NCBI GenBank assembly: GCA_012800685.1
Contig: JAAZIT010000446.1
Span: 1 to 5,095, forward strand
Reading direction: 5' to 3'
Origin: Clostridiales bacterium
GTDB lineage: Bacteria; Bacillota; Clostridia; Oscillospirales; Ruminococcaceae
Length of the DNA stretch: 5,095 nt
A program made the position numbers and the translations under genes. The notes beneath the pieces are model-generated. The model ran no database searches. It was not told the origin of the DNA and worked only from the letters and a program-made list of their open reading frames with translations. Of this stretch, positions 1 through 5,015 are shown one piece after another; position 1 is the stretch's first letter; the number at the start of each line of letters is the position of its first letter.

Positions 1-46
1 ATTATGTCATTAAAAAATATATAATGCAAGCATTTATTTAAAGAAA

Positions 47-67
47 AAAGCCCTAGGTTAGGGCTTT
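47..67. terminator. Short intrinsic terminator, likely bidirectional
   Basis: Perfect 9-bp inverted repeat, AAAGCCCTA / TAGGGCTTT, with a 3-nt loop (GGT). On the plus strand it is followed by only a short T-run (TTTATAATT). On the minus strand it is followed by a better one (TTTTTTCTTT). It probably ends a gene lying left of the window and insulates the nuclease-helicase gene from upstream transcription. It could also stop leftward transcription from the promoter region at 135-160. Confidence 0.75.
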
Positions 68-113
68 ATAATTGAAAATTTAGAAAAATCGCTCTAAACA
101 AACTGGTGTTAAC

Positions 114-143
114 TTCTAAAGACGGGTCCAAATGTTGTATAAT
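114..143 (+). promoter_or_regulatory. Candidate promoter for the nuclease-helicase gene
   Basis: A consensus -10 TATAAT lies at 138-143. The -35 is poor: TTCTAA at 114-119 with an 18-bp spacer matches TTGACA at three positions. A second consensus TATAAT at 181-186 also lacks a good -35, so the real start site could belong to either. The first -10 lies inside a perfect inverted repeat (135-160), suggesting repressor control. The leader to the ATG at 259 would be roughly 70-110 nt. Confidence 0.5.
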
Positions 144-160
144 GAAATTAAATTATACAA
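135..160. repeat. Perfect 9-bp inverted repeat overlapping the -10 (operator candidate)
   Basis: TTGTATAAT at 135-143 and its exact reverse complement ATTATACAA at 152-160 are separated by 8 bp. The left arm contains the -10 hexamer, so a dimeric protein bound here would cover the promoter. The right arm presents the same TATAAT on the minus strand, so a divergent leftward promoter is also possible. AT-rich palindromes arise easily by chance, but nine perfect pairs on a -10 is notable. Confidence 0.5.
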
Positions 161-210
161 GCAAACGGTTTTAGGTGCAATATAATCTAAAGAATTAAAT
201 CGCAATTAGC

Positions 211-232
211 TTGTAAATTAATGTTTTTACAA
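211..232. repeat. Second TTGTA...TACAA inverted repeat in the leader
   Basis: TTGTAAA at 211-217 and TTTACAA at 226-232 are perfect 7-bp inverted arms separated by 8 bp, about 27 bp upstream of the start codon. The outer five bases (TTGTA/TACAA) and the 8-bp spacer match the 135-160 repeat, though the overall span is shorter (22 against 26 bp). It could be a second operator or a weak leader hairpin. Confidence 0.35.
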
Positions 233-258
233 TAACAATCAAATTTTTAAGGAGAAAT

Positions 259-2592
259 ATGCCCCGATCTTACTACAATGCAAAAATAGCTGAATTTCTT
301 AATCAAAGTGATAGTTATATTCTTGGTGAACTTGCTAGAAACAATCAGTTTGATTTGAACGATTTACAAAGAAACACTTGGCTTGAAGAAATTGCCATTC
401 TCAAAGAATGTTTGCAAGATGTTGAGGGCCATATTATTTTCGAATATACTATTCCGCGTATCGGAAGCAGAGTAGATGTCGTGCTTATAATTCAAGGCGT
501 AGTCTATATCCTTGAATTCAAATGTGGAGATTACGAATACAGTAATTTTGCTATAGAACAAGCTCTAGATTATGCTCTGGATTTGAAAAACTTTCATAAA
601 GCTAGTCATAATATTAAGCTTGTCCCAATCCTCATCGCTACCAACGCAAAGACTTATAATAATGTTATTGAAGCTTATGAGGATAATATAGTTAAGCCAC
701 TATTGTTTAACAAGGATACGCTTATAAACGAACTTAGGAACTTAACGTCTAGGTTCAACGAAGAATACATAGACCCTCAAATTTGGTTGGATTCTGCTTA
801 TCAACCAACGCCAACAATAATAGAAGCAGCGCAAGCATTATATGCTGGCCATAATGTTGAAGAAATATCTAGAAGTGACGCTGGCGCTCAAAATCTTGCG
901 ATAACAGCAGCAGAGATAAATAATATTATTGAAAATAGCAAAAAGAACAAGCAGAAATCTATATGCTTTATTACCGGAGTTCCCGGAGCTGGAAAGACTC
1001 TTGCGGGGCTCAATATTGCTTGTGATAGACACAAGTTCGAAGAAGAGGAACATGCAGTTTTCTTATCTGGCAATGGCCCGTTAGTTGATGTATTACAAGA
1101 AGCATTAGCAAGAGATGACGTATTAAAGACAGGCAAAAGAAAATCAGATGCTTTGCGAAAAGCAAAATCCTTTATTCAAATAATTCATCACTTCAGAGAT
1201 GATGCACTTAGAACTAAAAAAGCACCTTTAGAAAAGGTCGTTATTTTCGACGAAGCACAAAGAGCATGGGACCTTCATCAAACATCCAAATTTATGCAAA
1301 CTAAAAAAGGTGTGTCAGGATTTCAGATGAGCGAGCCAGAGTTTCTTATTAGTATTATGGATAGGCACGAGGACTGGGCAACAATAATTTGCCTTATTGG
1401 TGGTGGACAAGAAATAAATGTCGGCGAAGCCGGACTTCTTGACTGGTTTGAAGCATTAAAGAATAAGTATTGCAATTGGGATATATATTTATCCAATAAC
1501 ATAACTGATACAGAATATGTAAGAGATTCTAACCTTGATGAAATGTTAAGTGGACTAAATTATCAATTTGTAGATGGACTTCACCTTGCAGTTTCGCTAC
1601 GTTCTTTTAGAAGTGAAAAGGTTGCTGAGTTTGTTAAGGCAGTATTAGATATTGAACCTGAAAAGGCAAGAGAAGTATATAAAGAGTTATCAAAAACATA
1701 TCCCATTAAACTAACTAGAGACCTAAACGAAGCAAAGGAATTGATTAAGCAGAAGGCTAGAGGGTCGGAGCGTTATGGCATTACGGCAAGCAGTGGGGGA
1801 CGGAGGCTGCGAACTGAAGGGGTTTGGGTGCAGAGTAAAATTAATGCCGTGAACTGGTTTCTTAATGGCAAAGATGATGTGCGGTCTTCATATTATCTTG
1901 AAGAGACAGCAACAGAATTTGATATACAGGGACTAGAACTTGATTTTACTATAGTAGCGTGGGACGCAAACTTAAGATATGAGAATGGCGAATGGGGATA
2001 CTACAATTTTAGCGGTACAGAATGGAAAAATGTCAACAATGAATTAAATAAAATGTATCTCAAAAATGCTTACCGTGTGCTCATGACACGAGCAAGGCAA
2101 GGGTTTGTTATTTATTTGCCGGAAGGAAGCGACACAGATTTTACAAGAAAAAGACAGTATTATGACAATACATATAATTATTTAGCTTACATTATGGGCT
2201 CAAGAGATTCTTTACCTATAAAAAATAAGAAACCATCACTTATAGTTAAGAATATATCTAAGTCTGTTTCGAAAAAAAATGATACGAACTCAGTAACTAT
2301 TAAAGTAGGAAAAATTGCTCAAACAATATTAAAAAACTTGCTTAGCAGCGAAAATTTTGATAAAGAAATGCTAAATCTCCTACTCAATGAAGCATACTCC
2401 AAACAAACGTTTAATCTTAACTATCCTTTATTAGTTTGTGGCGTGCCTGGAATAGATTTTGATAGAGTTAGATATTATAAAGAACCACTAATTATTAATG
2501 GTGAGATATATTATTTATGTTCCCAATGGTTTGGTCATCAAAAACAAAATCTTTTGAACTGGATAGAAAAAATAAAGTATAGGAATATATAG
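259..2592 (+). CDS. Nuclease-helicase fusion: PD-(D/E)XK-like N-terminus plus DUF2075 SF1 helicase
   Basis: Predicted cytoplasmic enzyme of 777 aa that should use ATP to move on nucleic acid and cut it. The N-terminal part has a PD-(D/E)XK-type signature: E62, D73 in RVDVVL, E86-F-K88 in YILEFKCG, then Q101-x3-Y105. The helicase core shows Walker A GVPGAGKT (240-247), Walker B VVIFDEAQ (327-334), a GGGQEIN motif (381-387) like the sensor motif of SF1 enzymes, the family-typical stretch around SSYYLEETATEFDIQGLELD (543-562), and an arginine-rich motif VI, NAYRVLMTRARQG (603-615). The core matches DUF2075. All catalytic motifs look intact. Residues from about 670 to 777 form an extra C-terminal module that I cannot name. 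ATG is preceded by AAGGAG at a short spacing. The gene has its own candidate promoter and terminator. An anti-phage role is inferred from the nuclease-helicase architecture, broadly like staphylococcal Nhi, and from its place beside phage genes. A DNA-repair or plasmid-exclusion role cannot be excluded. Confidence 0.92.
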   Translation: MPRSYYNAKIAEFLNQSDSYILGELARNNQFDLNDLQRNTWLEEIAILKECLQDVEGHIIFEYTIPRIGSRVDVVLIIQGVVYILEFKCGDYEYSNFAIEQALDYALDLKNFHKASHNIKLVPILIATNAKTYNNVIEAYEDNIVKPLLFNKDTLINELRNLTSRFNEEYIDPQIWLDSAYQPTPTIIEAAQALYAGHNVEEISRSDAGAQNLAITAAEINNIIENSKKNKQKSICFITGVPGAGKTLAGLNIACDRHKFEEEEHAVFLSGNGPLVDVLQEALARDDVLKTGKRKSDALRKAKSFIQIIHHFRDDALRTKKAPLEKVVIFDEAQRAWDLHQTSKFMQTKKGVSGFQMSEPEFLISIMDRHEDWATIICLIGGGQEINVGEAGLLDWFEALKNKYCNWDIYLSNNITDTEYVRDSNLDEMLSGLNYQFVDGLHLAVSLRSFRSEKVAEFVKAVLDIEPEKAREVYKELSKTYPIKLTRDLNEAKELIKQKARGSERYGITASSGGRRLRTEGVWVQSKINAVNWFLNGKDDVRSSYYLEETATEFDIQGLELDFTIVAWDANLRYENGEWGYYNFSGTEWKNVNNELNKMYLKNAYRVLMTRARQGFVIYLPEGSDTDFTRKRQYYDNTYNYLAYIMGSRDSLPIKNKKPSLIVKNISKSVSKKNDTNSVTIKVGKIAQTILKNLLSSENFDKEMLNLLLNEAYSKQTFNLNYPLLVCGVPGIDFDRVRYYKEPLIINGEIYYLCSQWFGHQKQNLLNWIEKIKYRNI

Positions 2593-2683
2593 AGCACAAC
2601 CAATATTGTTTAGTATTTTTTTGCGTAAACCAAGGCCTTAATATAATTCTAAAAACCCAAAAATATACGGAAATATTCGTACT

Positions 2684-2729
2684 CAATTTGCGTAAATTTT
2701 AATGGTGAATTTGCGTGAAATTTAAGGGT
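2684..2729. repeat. Two tandem 23-bp imperfect repeats with TTTGCGTRAA core
   Basis: Two adjacent 23-bp units, 2684-2706 and 2707-2729, match at 19 of 23 positions. Both contain AATTTGCGT followed by AAA or GAA, then an AT stretch ending in GGT. A third isolated core, TTTGCGTAAA, occurs at 2620-2629 just after the helicase stop codon. The spacing is close to two helical turns, so this resembles an iteron or tandem protein-binding array. It could also be the relic of a transposon end. No coding potential is seen here. Confidence 0.6.
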
Positions 2730-2736
2730 TAAAATT

Positions 2737-2782
2737 AAACACCCCAAGTTGTAATGAAAATACAACATATAGGGTGTTTTTT
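2737..2782 (+). terminator. Rho-independent terminator after the nuclease-helicase gene
   Basis: The outer stem AAACACCC (2737-2744) pairs with GGGTGTTT (2772-2779). The inner stem GTTGTA (2748-2753) pairs with TACAAC (2761-2766) around a 7-nt loop. A short internal loop separates the two stems. The 3' arm runs into TTTTTT (2777-2782). It lies about 145 nt after the helicase stop and should keep that transcript out of the phage genes downstream. Confidence 0.85.
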
Positions 2783-3241
2783 GCATATTACCACGGCATC
2801 TTGTGCTTTCTTGTGGGGAAGGGGAGGCTGCTTCTCCCCAACTTTTTGAGTACCCAACGGGGCGGAACACCACACAAGAAAGTCGCGAAATCAAGAGTAG
2901 CGTTCGCAAAGAAAAGCGCTGATGCCGAAACAGTTAAGCGTTTCAATAATCTTAAAGTCAAAACAGCGGATGATTTAGCACAGCTAACAGAGAGCGAACA
3001 AAATCAATTACTTTCAGCCGTAAGCAAATACAGATTTGACACAGAGTTTGTTTTGAACTTCATAGCGGCATTAATGGCAACGGCGCAATATCCGAACAAG
3101 CCAGATGTTACAGATTTAATCATTGAGATACCACCGTGGTGGATAGCGGATAAAACAATCATATCTGAACTTATGGAGTTCTTATCGCTATTTATTACAG
3201 AGAAAAAGAACAAAATACAAAGCGACGGAGGTGGGCTTTAA
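2774..3241 (+). CDS. Phage protein with apparently lost 5' end; possible tail assembly chaperone (gpG-like)
   Basis: The open frame runs from a GTG inside the terminator hairpin to TAA at 3239-3241. Codons before about 2876 lie in the terminator and the GC-rich segment, read like untranslated DNA, and have no ribosome binding site before any in-frame ATG, GTG or TTG. From about 2876 the protein becomes convincing: basic, then a helical, acidic region (KTADDLAQLTESEQNQLL), a hydrophobic helix (FVLNFIAALMATA), and IEIPPWW near the middle of the last part. I therefore read it as a 5'-truncated gene or a downstream exon. Identity is uncertain. A tail assembly chaperone is suggested only by size, by its place before gp10 and a possible tape measure gene, and by the frameshift-like overlap with the next frame. 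It could be another small morphogenesis protein. Confidence 0.55.
   Translation: MFFAYYHGILCFLVGKGRLLLPNFLSTQRGGTPHKKVAKSRVAFAKKSADAETVKRFNNLKVKTADDLAQLTESEQNQLLSAVSKYRFDTEFVLNFIAALMATAQYPNKPDVTDLIIEIPPWWIADKTIISELMEFLSLFITEKKNKIQSDGGGL
2806..2882. other. GC-rich foldable segment bounded by 10-bp inverted arms; possible element boundary or RNA
   Basis: CTTTCTTGTG (2806-2815) is the exact reverse complement of CACAAGAAAG (2873-2882). Between them sit a 6-bp GC hairpin, GGGGAG/CTCCCC (2821-2826 with 2834-2839, followed by a TTTTT run), and a small CCC-AAC-GGG hairpin (2853-2861). Together they could fold as a three-way junction. The segment is much more GC-rich than its AT-rich left flank and directly abuts phage-like coding sequence. 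Its layout suggests the end of a mobile element, such as an IS200/IS605-type right end or an intron-like RNA, but no transposase or recognised intron core is present in the window. Function unknown. Confidence 0.45.
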
Positions 3242-3242
3242 C
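3227..3242 (+). other. Candidate programmed +1 frameshift site (SD-like GGAGGTG, then CTT-TAA-C)
   Basis: The upstream frame ends GGA GGT GGG CTT TAA. A peptidyl-tRNA on CTT slipping one base forward onto TTT would place AAC (3240-3242) in the A site and enter the 3240-3467 frame directly. The layout copies the bacterial prfB (release factor 2) site: an internal Shine-Dalgarno-like stretch, then CTT, then a stop codon, then C. Differences from prfB are TAA instead of TGA and one extra base between the anti-SD pairing and CTT. Tail chaperone genes of many siphophages use frameshifting, usually -1 and rarely +1 or -2. Confidence 0.5.
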
Positions 3243-3467
3243 TGTGCCATAGAGGCAGACTTTACAACGCAGTTACTGTACGCAAGCATTAAAACGGGAG
3301 TTCAGGTACATATAAGCGATATGGGGTTGAATGTTTTATTTGACTTATTAAATTACACAGCAGTAATAGAAAGCGCAGTCATCGCAGCGGCAGACGGCAA
3401 AAGTGTTCGCAAAAGTAAACCTATGAGCGTTGCAGATATGACAAAAGCAGGGAGGACAAGACTATGA
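3231..3467 (+). CDS. Small phage protein, probably the frameshift extension of the preceding frame
   Basis: At most 78 codons. The only near-5' start, GTG at 3231, lies inside the GGAGGTG sequence itself and so has no usable ribosome binding site. The next ATG (3321) would discard a third of the frame and also lacks one. This is why expression as the C-terminal 75 residues of a frameshifted fusion is preferred. The product is hydrophobic in its first half (around QLLYASIKTGVQ and ISDMGLNVLFDLLNY) and ends basic and polar (KSVRKSKPM...TKAGRTRL). It ends in an ATGA overlap with the gp10-like gene, so translation is probably coupled. It could be the T part of a gpG/gpGT tail assembly chaperone, but sequence identity alone does not show that. 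A sequencing error that split one gene is the alternative. Confidence 0.6.
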   Translation: MGFNCAIEADFTTQLLYASIKTGVQVHISDMGLNVLFDLLNYTAVIESAVIAAADGKSVRKSKPMSVADMTKAGRTRL

Positions 3468-3865
3468 GTGAATACAATGACGGCTTAACAGAAGCATTTG
3501 GAGAATACTTTACAAAGTTAGGCAAGGTTGGCGACTTAGCTATTGAAAGCATAAAGGAACAGATAGACATTGAAACGGGCATCGTTGAGAAATCACTTAT
3601 AGATAATACCCCAGAAAAAACAGGTGGACTTAAAGCAGGCCTTCGTAAAACCAAGATTGAAAGTGGAAACAACCGATATGGCTACCGCTTGGAATACGAA
3701 GGCAATGCACCAGACGGCACACCTTATGCAAAAATCGCAAACATACTAAACAACGGAACAAGCACTATAAAGCCCAAAAGGTTTATGGCAAGAGCGGTAA
3801 GAAAGCTAAAAGGGCTTGATGATCGAATGGCACTAAGATACATTGAAAGCATAAAAAAGATATAA
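3464..3865 (+). CDS. HK97 gp10-like phage head-tail/tail-completion protein
   Basis: A 133-residue protein with the hallmarks of the HK97 gp10 family of siphophage tail-completion or minor tail proteins. It has an acidic N-terminal helix; the central TPEKTGGLKAGLRK segment (typical 'T-P-x-x-T-G-x-L' signature, about residues 47-62); a beta region with YRLEYEG and PYAKIANILNNGTSTIKPKRFMARAVRK (about 75-115), where the protein passes from the 'Y/H-A-x-x-x-x-x-G' strand to the 'P-x-x-F-x-x-A' helix; and a short C-terminal helix. The length is normal for the family. The start is clear: GGAGG at 3451-3455, 8 nt before ATG, overlapping the previous stop as ATGA. Family members usually act late in virion assembly at the head-tail interface. 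The gene indicates an intact stretch of a tailed-phage structural operon. Confidence 0.88.
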   Translation: MSEYNDGLTEAFGEYFTKLGKVGDLAIESIKEQIDIETGIVEKSLIDNTPEKTGGLKAGLRKTKIESGNNRYGYRLEYEGNAPDGTPYAKIANILNNGTSTIKPKRFMARAVRKLKGLDDRMALRYIESIKKI

Positions 3866-3874
3866 AAATCACTG

Positions 3875-3903
3875 TAGACTTACTCTGCGGTTTACTATAT
3901 AAT
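3875..3903 (+). promoter_or_regulatory. Sigma-A-type promoter for the downstream nuclease gene
   Basis: TAGACT at 3875-3880 matches the -35 consensus TTGACA at four positions. It is separated by an ideal 17-bp spacer from a perfect -10, TATAAT (3898-3903). Transcription would begin near 3910, giving a leader of about 20 nt before the GTG start, with AGGAGGTG in between. A housekeeping promoter inside a phage structural operon is typical of moron genes expressed from the quiescent prophage. Confidence 0.7.
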
Positions 3904-3930
3904 TATCTTAAATTATTAGGAGGTGCTATA

Positions 3931-4938
3931 GTGCTTTACAAAGTGGAAAGAAAGAATAATAAGTTAGAGCCAATAGAATTCAAAGGTATTGATGGAAACG
4001 AGAAAGACTTGGAAAATTTAATTGCAAAAAACATGAAAGAAATGTTTTGTGAAGAAGCAGGTTTAATGCCAATTTTTCAGGAACGACAATGGCAAGAGGA
4101 AGCAGATATTTTGGCTTTAGATGCTTATGGAAATCTTGTCATACTTGAATTAAAAAGATACACTGTACCCTCAGAAACGACATTGCAGATATTAAGATAC
4201 GCTCAGATATACGGTCGCAAAGTCTATTCTGAGTTAGCAAATCTTTATAAAATATATATGGAAGACGATACAATTAATCTGGCTGAAAAACATTATGAAA
4301 ATTTTGGATTACCTACAAAATTACGAGATGAAGAATTTAATAGAAAACAACGACTTGTAATAATTGGCAATTCATCTGATAACGAACTAATAACAGCAGT
4401 AGAATATTGGCGAGAACAAGGATTAGATATAGATTTTACACCATACAGGTTTTACAAAATTGGTGAATCAGAGTATTTTGAATTTTTTGCAAAGCCATAC
4501 GACTCTCATTGGAATCCAGCTGATGTAAAAGGAATAATGTTTGATACAAATGAATCACATCGCTCAGGATCTATATGGAAAATGTTTCAAGGGAATAAGA
4601 TAAGCGCTTATGGAAATGTAAAAGAGCTTGTTAATAGATTTAGTAAAAATGATTATGCGCTTTTCTATCATAAAGGATATGGAGTAGTGGCAATGGGACG
4701 TATAGTTTCTGGAAAAGCGCAATTTCTTGCACCAGATGAAATGTACCAGACTGTTGAATGGATTGTGCCAAAAGAACTACCTACAAAACTAGAAGAATTA
4801 AGATATGCAACTGTAAGTGAAATTGAAAAAAAACTAGAACATGGGTTTTATTATGCGCGAACCGATAAAGCTCCTTTTTTGACTGGTGCAGAAGTTGAAA
4901 TGATAAAAGAAATATTAGAGAATAAATATTGTTGCTGA
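3931..4938 (+). CDS. PD-(D/E)XK nuclease (NucS/DUF91-like) with C-terminal EVE/PUA-like domain
   Basis: A 335-residue soluble protein. The N-terminal half carries a RecB/NucS-like nuclease core: E28 in EKDLENLI, D59 in EEADILAL, E73-L-K75 in LVILELKRY, and Q86-x3-Y90 in QILRYAQ. These are all the expected catalytic positions, so it should be active on DNA. Residues of about 203-300 resemble an EVE/PUA-like fold: a W216-containing helix entry, then KNDYALFYHKGYGVVAMGRI (239-258), which matches the 'GD-x-V/I-x-x-Y-x-x-G-x-G-I-x-A-x-G' pattern of that fold. EVE-type domains in other restriction enzymes bind modified bases, so a modification-dependent nuclease is a reasonable inference. The GTG start follows AGGAGGTG at 3918-3925 with 7-nt spacing after AGGAGG. 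The gene has its own promoter and terminator and splits the phage structural run. It is most likely a prophage-borne defence or competition gene. A phage recombination nuclease is the alternative. Confidence 0.82.
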   Translation: MLYKVERKNNKLEPIEFKGIDGNEKDLENLIAKNMKEMFCEEAGLMPIFQERQWQEEADILALDAYGNLVILELKRYTVPSETTLQILRYAQIYGRKVYSELANLYKIYMEDDTINLAEKHYENFGLPTKLRDEEFNRKQRLVIIGNSSDNELITAVEYWREQGLDIDFTPYRFYKIGESEYFEFFAKPYDSHWNPADVKGIMFDTNESHRSGSIWKMFQGNKISAYGNVKELVNRFSKNDYALFYHKGYGVVAMGRIVSGKAQFLAPDEMYQTVEWIVPKELPTKLEELRYATVSEIEKKLEHGFYYARTDKAPFLTGAEVEMIKEILENKYCC

Positions 4939-4957
4939 AAATATTACATATTAAGGT

Positions 4958-4985
4958 AGCGCATTCCCAAAGAGTGCGCTTTTTT
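4958..4985 (+). terminator. Strong rho-independent terminator closing the nuclease cargo unit
   Basis: AGCGCATTC (4958-4966) pairs with GAGTGCGCT (4972-4980) as a 9-bp stem with one G-U pair and a CCAAA loop, followed at once by TTTTTT (4980-4985). It starts about 20 nt after the nuclease stop codon. Together with the promoter at 3875-3903 it makes the nuclease a self-contained transcription unit. Late phage transcription into the gene at 5016 would have to read through or antiterminate here. Confidence 0.92.
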
Positions 4986-5015
4986 CATACTAAGAAAACA
5001 AGGAGGTGACACTTA

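Noticed and set aside
1..24. Possible end of an upstream gene (frame reading ...IMSLKNI then TAA)
   Set aside because: Only seven codons are visible and other frames also stop within 45 bp. The terminator at 47-67 suggests some gene ends nearby, but its frame and strand cannot be chosen from this.
25..42. AATGC-AA-GCATT palindrome near the left edge
   Set aside because: Five-base arms in AT-rich DNA are expected by chance, and no associated feature is visible.
1741..1835. GC-richer patch inside the helicase gene suggesting an insertion or recombination
   Set aside because: It encodes a conserved stretch of the DUF2075 core (YGITASSGGRRLRTEG) in frame. Composition alone is not evidence of transfer.
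2821..2847. GGGGAG/CTCCCC hairpin followed by TTTTT as a second terminator
   Set aside because: A good terminator for the same transcript lies 40 bp upstream, and the hairpin is nested within the larger inverted repeat, so I describe it there. A weak back-up terminator is not excluded.
2774..2875. N-terminal extension of the truncated phage frame as real protein
   Set aside because: It starts within a terminator hairpin, lacks a ribosome binding site and crosses the GC-rich foldable segment. The open frame is probably accidental.
3542..3855. 14-bp exact direct repeat ATTGAAAGCATAAA, 300 bp apart, inside the gp10-like gene
   Set aside because: Both copies encode IESIK in helices of one protein. 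The repeat is short and explained by similar coding, with no sign of an att site or duplication.
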